Shown here piece after piece: positions 9,969 to 16,593 of a stretch of 64,000 nt of DNA; within the stretch, counting starts at the first letter, position 1, and each line of letters starts with the position of its first letter. The notes under the pieces are model-generated. The model saw nothing but the letters and a program-made list of their open reading frames with translations. It did no database searches and was not told the DNA's origin. This DNA is from Phocaeicola plebeius. Its GTDB lineage: Bacteria; Bacteroidota; Bacteroidia; Bacteroidales; Bacteroidaceae. The DNA lies in contig NZ_QSQT01000003.1 of NCBI RefSeq assembly GCF_003437535.1, positions 119,654 through 183,653 on the forward strand, written 5' to 3'. The position numbers and the translations under genes are program-made.

Positions 9969-10736
9969 ATGATAAGTCCTTTAGCTTATGTAGATCCGTC
10001 AGCCAAATTGGGTAAGAACGTGACGGTTCATCCATTTGCCTATATCGACAAGAATGTAGAGATAGGTGATGACAACGTGATTATGCCTTATGCCAGTCTG
10101 ATGAGCGGCACACGTATGGGAAATGGAAATACAGTTTATCAGGGAGCTGTTGTGGCAGCAGTTCCCCAGGATTTTGCCTTTACAGGTGAAGAAACACTGG
10201 CTATTATCGGCAATAACAATGTGATTCGTGAAAATGCCGTGATTATTCGCGGTACACATGCTTCACATGCTACAAAAGTGGGTGATGGCAACTTCATCAT
10301 GAGTGGAGCCCGTCTTTCTCATGACGTGGAAGTGGGTAACCGTTGCATTATCGGTAACGGTTCACAGGTTTCGGGCAACTGTATCATCTATGACAATGCC
10401 ATCCTTACTTCCAATGTGCTGATGCAGGGAAATACACGTCTGGGAAGCTTCTCAGTAGTGCAGGGCGGATGCCGTTTCATTAAGGACATTCCTCCATATA
10501 TTGTAGCAGCCCATGAACCGATTGCATTCTATAGCATTAATACAAAGGTGCTGGAGCATACCGGTTTTTCTGAAACCATTATCAAACACATTGCACAGGC
10601 ATACCGTATCCTTTATAAGGCAAATACTTCATTGCATGATGCATTGGGACGTATTCGTGAACAGATTCCTAACGGACCGGAAATTGAAAACATTATCCAG
10701 TTTGTGGAAACTTCAAAATTAGGAATTATTCATTGA
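9969..10736 (+). CDS. LpxA-like left-handed beta-helix acyltransferase (paralogue in efflux operon)
   Basis: A 255-residue protein of the LpxA family, whose classical members move a 3-hydroxyacyl chain from ACP to UDP-GlcNAc in the first step of lipid A synthesis. Hexapeptide repeats run through about residues 1-190 (IGDDNVIM, VGNRCIIGN, KVGDGNFIM), followed by a helical C-terminus (IIKHIAQAYRILYKANTSL) like LpxA. The catalytic-type His is kept in ARLSHDVEVG, but neighbouring His positions of E. coli LpxA are replaced: the INAH His is Arg, and the VHQF stretch is absent. It sits inside the efflux operon, not in an lpx cluster, so it may be a specialised paralogue. Family certain, substrate uncertain. 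Confidence 0.75.
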   Translation: MISPLAYVDPSAKLGKNVTVHPFAYIDKNVEIGDDNVIMPYASLMSGTRMGNGNTVYQGAVVAAVPQDFAFTGEETLAIIGNNNVIRENAVIIRGTHASHATKVGDGNFIMSGARLSHDVEVGNRCIIGNGSQVSGNCIIYDNAILTSNVLMQGNTRLGSFSVVQGGCRFIKDIPPYIVAAHEPIAFYSINTKVLEHTGFSETIIKHIAQAYRILYKANTSLHDALGRIREQIPNGPEIENIIQFVETSKLGIIH

Positions 10737-10744
10737 TGTAGATA

Positions 10745-11386
10745 ATGGCAGGGCGAAGAAAGGAAAACGACCGTGAAGAGTTAAAGTTGCGTGTGGTGGA
10801 AACAGCCTCCAAATCTTTTATGACTTTGGGGATTAAGGCTGTCCACATGGACGATATAGCAAGTTCGCTTTCTATATCCAAGCGTACGCTTTATGAACTG
10901 TTTGGAGATAAAGAAGAACTTCTGCTGGAAGTTTTCCGTTTTTATCGTCATTGTATGAATGAGTATATGCAAGAGATTGCTTCCAGCGCGAATAATGTGC
11001 TGGAAGTAATCCTTACATTTTATGAGCGTAAGTTCAATGAGTTGTGTTCGGTAAACCCTCTGTTCTTTCGTGACTTGCGCAAATATTCCAAGGTGTTGGA
11101 CTATATACATGATGACCGTCGCAGGGGAGATGCTGATGCACTGGCCTATTTTCAAAAAGGGGTAGAGCAAGGTATTTTTCGTAGTGACATCAATTTTCAG
11201 ATTATTAATCAGGCCATGGCCATGCAGATGGACTTATTGATTTATTCAGACATTACAGACCATTATCCGCTGGCCGAAATCTATAGTGAAATCACTATTC
11301 TACACATGCGGGGGATTACCACGGAAAAAGGTTACCGCATGGTCGATGATTTCTTGAAGAATATTCGAGAGAAACATACCAGATAA
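10745..11386 (+). CDS. TetR/AcrR family transcriptional regulator
   Basis: A 213-residue protein with an N-terminal TetR helix-turn-helix (about residues 12-60; IASSLSISKRTLYELFGDKEELL) and an all-helical ligand-binding domain behind it. It starts 8 bp after the LpxA-like gene, so it is the last gene of the efflux operon. TetR proteins encoded with RND pumps usually repress them, with release by a pump substrate. The 22-bp palindrome at 3973-3994 in the operon leader is the obvious candidate site, which would make the circuit autoregulatory. A short hairpin (11405-11428) lies behind the stop. Confidence 0.92.
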   Translation: MAGRRKENDREELKLRVVETASKSFMTLGIKAVHMDDIASSLSISKRTLYELFGDKEELLLEVFRFYRHCMNEYMQEIASSANNVLEVILTFYERKFNELCSVNPLFFRDLRKYSKVLDYIHDDRRRGDADALAYFQKGVEQGIFRSDINFQIINQAMAMQMDLLIYSDITDHYPLAEIYSEITILHMRGITTEKGYRMVDDFLKNIREKHTR

Positions 11387-11470
11387 TTTTGTACTTAAAC
11401 TCCTCTATCTTTGATTTCTCGAAGATAGGATGCGGTTCGGCAATACTTGCACTCAAAAGCAAGCTTTTGG

Positions 11471-11502
11471 TTTGGTATTGCACTCACCTTTCGCTATCTT
11501 TG
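11471..11502 (+). promoter_or_regulatory. Promoter of the SGNH/MBOAT operon
   Basis: -33 TTTG at 11471-11474, 20-bp spacer, -7 TATCTTTG at 11495-11502, predicted start about 11508 and ATG at 11526. A GAGGAA stretch lies just upstream of the ATG. The promoter position rules out the longer in-frame start at 11430. Confidence 0.7.
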
Positions 11503-11525
11503 CACCCGGTTTTAGAGGAAAGTTC

Positions 11526-12902
11526 ATGAAAAATAAATTATTATACACTTTTCTGTTCACCCTTCTGGTGGTGGCAGGCTTGTTTGCCATGCATTTTTTG
11601 CCGTCTGTTTCTTTTCGTGGCGAACCTTTGAGAAGGGTTGATTTGCTTTCAGACATTCGTATAAAGAAGGAAATAGCAGAACCTATGGATTCTGATACCT
11701 TGGTGTTGCCGCCTCCTGTAAAGCCTGCTTTTGTGGATACCTGCAAGAGTGGAATGGTCTGCATTGAAGAATATGCTGATTCTGCAGGGCGTGGAATGGA
11801 GTATTTCTATGAAGCTTTGGGAAAGGTGTCTTCTTTGGACCGCCCGGTACGTATTGCCTATTTCGGAGATTCATTTATTGAGGCCGATATTCTGACCGGT
11901 GATTTGCGCGAAATGTTGCAGAAGCGTTTTGGCGGATGTGGGGTGGGATATGTGCCCATCACAACGAAAATAGCTGGTTTCCGTCCTACGGTACACCATT
12001 CGTTTGGTGGATGGGGCAGTCACTCCATTACAGATTCCACCTATTTTGACCGTTCCCGTCAGGACATTTCCAATCATTATTTTATTCCTTCTTCGGGAGC
12101 TTATGTCAGCCTGAAAGGTGAGAAACGCTTCTTGTCGCATATTGATACCTGCGAAGTGTCTACCTGTTATTTCCTGACTTCCGATTCTTTGCGGTTGGCT
12201 GCATCTGTCAATGGAGGAGAGGCACAGCCATTTTCTGTGGGTGGAAAAGAAGAGTTGCAGTCTGTGTCTGTGAACGGACGTATCGGATCTGTGCGCTGGA
12301 AAGTGGAGCAGCTGGATTCTACAGCTTTGTTCTATGCCGTGACGATGGATCCGCGTCAAGGTGTGGTAGTCGATAATTTCAGTACCCGTGGAAGCAGCGG
12401 ACAGCAGTTGGGTAATATTCCGATGTCGATACTTCGTCAGTATAACCGTCTGCGTACATACGATTTGATTGTGTTGCAGTACGGGCTGAATGTAGCTTCA
12501 GACAAGGTAATGAACTATACCTATTACAAGGATGCGATGAAACCGATAGTGGAGCGTTTGAAGACGGCCTTTCCGGAGGCTTCTGTCCTGATTGTCGGGG
12601 TGGGAGATAGAGAAAACAAGGATGAAAACGGCGAATTGCGTACCATGCCGGGGGTGAAGCGCCTGATTCGTTACCAGCAGGCACTTGCGGCAGAAACGGG
12701 TGTGGCATTCTGGAATATGTTCGAAGCCATGGGAGGAGAAGGTAGTATGGTAGAGATGGTGAACCACAAGCCTCAGATGGCCAATTATGACTATACTCAC
12801 ATCAATTTCAGGGGAGGAAAGCACATTGCCGGACTTTTGTTTGAAACGTTGATGTACGGCAAGGAACAGTACGAAAAACGAAAAGCTTATGAAATGGAGT
12901 GA
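11526..12902 (+). CDS. Membrane-anchored SGNH/GDSL-family hydrolase (458 aa)
   Basis: Starts MKNKLLYTFLFTLLVVAGLF, a signal anchor, so the domain is periplasmic. SGNH blocks are visible: YFGDSFIEAD with the nucleophile-type Ser116, VLQYGLNVASD near 355 (block III position, with Asn), and DYTHINFRGG near 430 supplying the Asp and His. Between the blocks is a long insertion. SGNH proteins paired with MBOAT proteins act as O-acetyl transferases on cell-surface glycans (AlgJ/AlgX, PatB and similar systems). It heads a three-gene operon and its last 14 bases overlap the next gene. The acceptor glycan cannot be read from the sequence. Confidence 0.8.
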   Translation: MKNKLLYTFLFTLLVVAGLFAMHFLPSVSFRGEPLRRVDLLSDIRIKKEIAEPMDSDTLVLPPPVKPAFVDTCKSGMVCIEEYADSAGRGMEYFYEALGKVSSLDRPVRIAYFGDSFIEADILTGDLREMLQKRFGGCGVGYVPITTKIAGFRPTVHHSFGGWGSHSITDSTYFDRSRQDISNHYFIPSSGAYVSLKGEKRFLSHIDTCEVSTCYFLTSDSLRLAASVNGGEAQPFSVGGKEELQSVSVNGRIGSVRWKVEQLDSTALFYAVTMDPRQGVVVDNFSTRGSSGQQLGNIPMSILRQYNRLRTYDLIVLQYGLNVASDKVMNYTYYKDAMKPIVERLKTAFPEASVLIVGVGDRENKDENGELRTMPGVKRLIRYQQALAAETGVAFWNMFEAMGGEGSMVEMVNHKPQMANYDYTHINFRGGKHIAGLLFETLMYGKEQYEKRKAYEME

Positions 12903-13857
12903 GATACGTTTTTGGAGGATATTCTTCGGATTCCTTTTGGGGGCATTGCCGCTTTTAGCGCAGGATGTGTTGCCGGAGAAGTCGCGTCCGGACCGTCATT
13001 CCGGTCATGTGTCCGACAGCGAGGCCATGCAGCAGCTGATGCGCTTTGTGGAAGTCAGCAATCCGATGCCTGCCGGCTTTAAGGGAACAACTGAGAATAC
13101 GATTACAGACCCTACGCATGAACTGGAGCCTTTCTGGCAGAAGCTTTCCGTGCTCGACCGTCCGTTACGTATCGTGCACATCGGCGATTCTCATGTGCGG
13201 GGGCATGTGTATCCTTATATTGTACGGCGTCAGCTGGAAGACGATTTCGGACGGGAGGCCGTGCTCGATATGCAGGTGAGTTACCGTACTTCGGGACTGG
13301 CGCAGGAAACGGGGGCCGCAGGAATTGTGTATCACATAGTAGGAGTAAACGGAGCGACTTGTGCTTCTTTTGCTACACCTGAGAATATTCGTCAGATTAT
13401 CGAACTGAATCCGGACCTGGTTATTCTTTCGTTCGGCACCAATGAAGCGCATGGTCGCCGTTATTTTTCGGCGGAGCACTTGGCACAGATGGATAATCTG
13501 TTAGAAGAATTGAAGAAAGGATGTCCGCAGGCGGTATATCTGCTGACCACTCCTCCCGGAGCGTATGTCCGCAATGGCCGACGGGGCGCAAGAGTAATCA
13601 ATCCTCGTACGAAATTAGTGGTAAAGACAGAACTGGATTATGCGGCTTCGCGGAAACTCGCTATATGGGATATGTATCACGTGGTAGGAGGTGAACGTTA
13701 TGCTTGTCTGAACTGGAGTAATGGAAACTATTTCCAGCGTGACAAGATTCATTTCACGCAGGAAGGATATATTTTGCAGGGACTATTATTACACGAAGCG
13801 ATTATCAAATCATACAACAATTATGTGGAAACTCAACTGGACGGAACTTGGAATTGA
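12889..13857 (+). CDS. Second SGNH/GDSL-family hydrolase, exported (322 aa)
   Basis: Has a signal peptide (RIFFGFLLGALPLLAQ, cleavage probably after Ala24), a Met/Ser-rich linker, then the SGNH core: IVHIGDSHVRGH with Ser101, LVILSFGTNEAHG with the block III Asn, and RDKIHFTQEGY with the Asp-x-x-His pair. It lacks the large insertion of the upstream protein. It overlaps the upstream gene by 14 bp and the MBOAT gene by 35 bp, so the three are probably translationally coupled. Two different SGNH partners for one MBOAT suggests either sequential transfer or two acceptors; this is inference. Confidence 0.8.
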   Translation: MKWSEIRFWRIFFGFLLGALPLLAQDVLPEKSRPDRHSGHVSDSEAMQQLMRFVEVSNPMPAGFKGTTENTITDPTHELEPFWQKLSVLDRPLRIVHIGDSHVRGHVYPYIVRRQLEDDFGREAVLDMQVSYRTSGLAQETGAAGIVYHIVGVNGATCASFATPENIRQIIELNPDLVILSFGTNEAHGRRYFSAEHLAQMDNLLEELKKGCPQAVYLLTTPPGAYVRNGRRGARVINPRTKLVVKTELDYAASRKLAIWDMYHVVGGERYACLNWSNGNYFQRDKIHFTQEGYILQGLLLHEAIIKSYNNYVETQLDGTWN

Positions 13858-15325
13858 CTTGGACAGACTGAAAGAGGTATTGACATACGATGCGGCGCAG
13901 CCGATGATTTTCAGCAGCGGCTTCTTCCTGCTTCTTTTTCTCGGATTCAGCCTGGTGTATCTGCTTTTGCAGAAACGGACTACGGCACGCCTGCTGTTTG
14001 TCACCTTGTTTTCTTATTATTTCTATTATAAAAGCAGCGGAACCTATTTCTTCCTGCTGGGCATTGTCACGGTGTCCGACTTCCTGCTGGCGCGCAGGAT
14101 GGAGATGACGGTGGAGCACTGGAAGCGGAAGATGCTGGTGGTGTGCAGCTTGTGTATCAACCTCGGGCTGCTATGTTATTTCAAGTACACCAATTTCTTT
14201 TACGAAATGCTGGCTCCGTTGTGGAACGGACGGTTCGAGCCGCTGGACATATTCCTTCCGGTAGGGATTTCTTTCTTTACCTTCCAGTCGCTGAGCTATA
14301 CCATCGACGTGTACCGGCGTGATTTGAAACCCTTGTCCAGTCTGCTGGATTATGCTTTCTATGTGTCTTTCTTCCCGCAGCTGGTGGCAGGACCTATCGT
14401 GCGTGCCCGCGATTTCATTCCGCAAATCCGCCGGCCCTTGTCCGTCACGTCCGAGATGTTCGGTCAGGGCATCTTCTTTATCGTGAGCGGTTTGTTCAAG
14501 AAGGCGGTGATTTCGGACTACATCAGCGTGAACTTCGTGGAGCGTATTTTCGACAATCCGGGATTGTATTCCGGACTGGAAAACCTGTTTGGGATTTACG
14601 GATATGCCTTGCAGATATACTGTGACTTTTCGGGCTACAGTGACATGGCTATCGGACTTGCCCTGCTGCTGGGATTCCATTTCCCTCCCAACTTTGATTC
14701 GCCTTATAAGGCGGACAGTGTGACCGATTTCTGGCATCGCTGGCACATCTCCTTGTCTACCTGGTTGCGCGACTATCTGTATATTTCCCTGGGCGGTAAC
14801 CGAAAGGGAAAAATCCGTACCTACATCAACCTGATACTGACCATGCTTTTAGGTGGTTTGTGGCACGGTGCTTCGTGGAACTTTGTGGTGTGGGGCGGAT
14901 TGCACGGAGTGGCATTGGCCTTACATAAGTTTTTCCGTAACCTATTGGGGCGGCCCAAACAATATCGCAGCCGGGGAATACGTAAATTCTTTGCCGTGGT
15001 GCTGACCTTCCATTTTGTGTGTTTCTGTTGGATATTCTTCCGAAACTCCACGTTTGAGGCTTCGGTGACTATGATTCGCCAGATATTTACAGCCTTCCAT
15101 CCGGAATTGCTGGAGCAGCTTTTGACGGGCTACTGGAAAGTGTTTGCATTGATGGGAGTAGGCTTCTTGCTTCATTTCTGTCCCGACAGCTGGCAGAATG
15201 CGTGCAGCCGGGGCATGGTGCGTATGCCGCTCATAGCCCAGGCACTGATAATGATTGCGCTGATTTATCTGGTCATTCAGGTGAAAAGCAGCGATATTCA
15301 GCCGTTTATCTACTTCCAGTTCTGA
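13823..15325 (+). CDS. MBOAT family membrane O-acyltransferase (AlgI/DltB-like)
   Basis: A polytopic 500-residue inner-membrane protein of the MBOAT family, which carries acyl groups from a cytoplasmic donor across the membrane for transfer to surface glycans. The active-site region is intact: DFWHRWHISLSTWLRDYLYI (about 302-321), GGNRKG, and GGLWHGASWNFVVWGGLHG with His348 and the conserved His361. I start at the ATG at 13823 (MWKLNWTELG); a longer frame would run deep into the upstream SGNH gene. Last gene of the operon, followed by a terminator. Confidence 0.93.
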   Translation: MWKLNWTELGIDLDRLKEVLTYDAAQPMIFSSGFFLLLFLGFSLVYLLLQKRTTARLLFVTLFSYYFYYKSSGTYFFLLGIVTVSDFLLARRMEMTVEHWKRKMLVVCSLCINLGLLCYFKYTNFFYEMLAPLWNGRFEPLDIFLPVGISFFTFQSLSYTIDVYRRDLKPLSSLLDYAFYVSFFPQLVAGPIVRARDFIPQIRRPLSVTSEMFGQGIFFIVSGLFKKAVISDYISVNFVERIFDNPGLYSGLENLFGIYGYALQIYCDFSGYSDMAIGLALLLGFHFPPNFDSPYKADSVTDFWHRWHISLSTWLRDYLYISLGGNRKGKIRTYINLILTMLLGGLWHGASWNFVVWGGLHGVALALHKFFRNLLGRPKQYRSRGIRKFFAVVLTFHFVCFCWIFFRNSTFEASVTMIRQIFTAFHPELLEQLLTGYWKVFALMGVGFLLHFCPDSWQNACSRGMVRMPLIAQALIMIALIYLVIQVKSSDIQPFIYFQF

Positions 15326-15350
15326 TGTGTGAGGTCGTATAGGCGTGTAA

Positions 15351-15386
15351 GAGTAAAACTATTTTAGTTTTCACTCCCTATTTTTT
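15351..15386 (+). terminator. Terminator of the SGNH/MBOAT operon
   Basis: Arms GAGTAAAACTA (15351-15361) and TAGTTTTCACTC (15365-15376), with one bulged base and a TTT loop, followed by a T tract at 15381-15386. Confidence 0.7.
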
Positions 15387-15420
15387 CAGGAAAAAATTAG
15401 GAGAAAAGACCGAATAATTG

Positions 15421-15428
15421 TATTTTTG
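15421..15428 (+). promoter_or_regulatory. Possible tRNA-Arg promoter (-7 box)
   Basis: TATTTTTG fits TAnnTTTG and would start transcription about 55 nt before the mature tRNA. No clear -33 element is seen. Confidence 0.35.
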
Positions 15429-15489
15429 TCACGCTTTCGAAATATCCTTTCTCAAAAAAGGACGTTGGAAAGTGTGCTTATTGATATTT

Positions 15490-15561
15490 GCGCCCGTAGT
15501 TCAATGGATAGAATAAAGGATTCCGGTTCCTTCGATTGGGGTTCGACTCCCCACGGGCGTA
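15490..15561 (+). tRNA. tRNA-Arg (anticodon CCG)
   Basis: Folds as a tRNA: acceptor GCGCCCG pairs with CGGGCGT (first pair G-U); D-loop region TAGTTCAATGGATAGAA; anticodon stem AAGGA/TCCTT around loop TTCCGGT, giving anticodon CCG for CGG codons; T arm GGGGTTCGACTCCCC; discriminator A. CCA is not encoded. Confidence 0.93.
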
Positions 15562-15564
15562 CAT

Positions 15565-15607
15565 AAAGCTTATTAGACTGAAAAAGAACGGTTTAATAAG
15601 CTTTTTT
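15565..15607 (+). terminator. tRNA-Arg terminator
   Basis: Perfect 11-bp arms AAAGCTTATTA (15565-15575) and TAATAAGCTTT (15594-15604), followed by T residues. Confidence 0.85.
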
Positions 15608-15645
15608 GTTTATAGATACCAGCCTTCAGACATCGCGATTTGTAC

Positions 15646-15777
15646 TTTCGGAAAAAACGCTCCTACGTTTGTGCTAAAACGCCTTTGCGTTTGATATAAA
15701 ACGTACTTGCGTTTCATGTAAAACGCACTTGTGTTTTAAGTAAAACGTACTTGCGTTTTGATTGAAGCGTCAAAGCG
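15646..15777. repeat. Tandem array, exact 22-bp period, six degenerate units
   Basis: Units are 15646-15667, 15668-15689, 15690-15711, 15712-15733, 15734-15755 and 15756-15777, with a decayed seventh behind. There are no indels between units. The core consensus is TTTnATnTAAAACG followed by nACTTGCG. Across each unit boundary AAAACG is followed six bases later by CGTTTT, giving dyad symmetry. The array occupies the gap between the tRNA-Arg terminator and cutC and has no coding potential. Two other arrays in this window (28760, 37471) have the same period but different sequence. Confidence 0.85.
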
Positions 15778-15843
15778 TTTTCCGGTAAATGCAAAGGCCT
15801 TTTCTGAGGGTGAAAAAAATCACTGTTTAAAGTTGACTGAGAG

Positions 15844-16593
15844 ATGAAAAACTACATGTTTGAAATTTGTGCGAACTCTGCAGAGAGTTGCGTGGCTGCC
15901 CAGCAGGGAGGTGCTCATCGGGTAGAATTGTGTGCCGGCATGCCGGAAGGTGGAACTACTCCGTCGTTGGGCGAGATAAAAGTGGCCCGTAAGTTGATTG
16001 ACATCCGTCTGCATGTCATTATCCGTCCGCGTGGAGGAGATTTTCTGTACACGCCTTCTGAACTGGAGATTATGGAAGAAGATATTCGGGCTGCCCGTCA
16101 GGCGGGAGCTGATGGAGTGGTGTTCGGTTGCCTTACACCGGAAGGCGAGCTGGACAAGCCGGCCATGCAGCGTCTGATGGAAGCTTCCAAAGGACTTTCG
16201 GTGACTTTCCACCGTGCATTTGATTATGTCAAATCTCCCCGTGAGGCACTTGAAGAACTGATAGGCATGGGGGTGAACCGTGTGCTGACTTCTGGCCAGA
16301 TGCCTACGGCCATGGAAGGGGCACCTTTGCTGGCTGAACTGGTGAAGCAGGCGGGCGACCGCATTATCATCATGCCGGGCTGCGGAGTGAACGAACATAA
16401 CATTGCGGAACTGGCCCGTGTGACGGGAGCCGGTGAGTTCCATTTTTCGGCACGCGAACAAAAAGAAAGCCGGATGCTTCTTCGCAATCCGGCTTTGTCG
16501 ATGGGAGGTACGGATATGGATGAATATGCTCATCCGGTCACGACTCCCGAAAAGGTGCGTCGCACCATTGAGGCGCTTACAGTCCGTGGATAA
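15844..16593 (+). CDS. cutC: CutC family protein
   Basis: A 249-residue TIM-barrel protein of the CutC family. Family motifs visible are FEICANSAESCVAAQQGGAHRVELC at the start (residues 5-30), the IRPRGGDFLYT block near 60-70, FHRAFDYV near 125 and the end of the barrel at GAGEFHFSAR. The old label copper homeostasis protein rests on E. coli genetics, and later work questions a direct role in copper handling, so the biochemical role is open. The last 17 bp overlap the convergent transglutaminase gene. The 22-bp array lies directly upstream and no clear promoter box is seen between them. Confidence 0.9.
   Translation: MKNYMFEICANSAESCVAAQQGGAHRVELCAGMPEGGTTPSLGEIKVARKLIDIRLHVIIRPRGGDFLYTPSELEIMEEDIRAARQAGADGVVFGCLTPEGELDKPAMQRLMEASKGLSVTFHRAFDYVKSPREALEELIGMGVNRVLTSGQMPTAMEGAPLLAELVKQAGDRIIIMPGCGVNEHNIAELARVTGAGEFHFSAREQKESRMLLRNPALSMGGTDMDEYAHPVTTPEKVRRTIEALTVRG

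Noticed and set aside
11430-11525. Longer N-terminus for the first SGNH gene
   Set aside because: Would begin upstream of a good -33/-7 promoter, and the extension has no signal-peptide character.
15646-15777. CRISPR array
   Set aside because: The 22-bp units follow each other directly with no unique spacers, and units are degenerate. No cas genes are present. The same holds for the arrays at 28760 and 37471.
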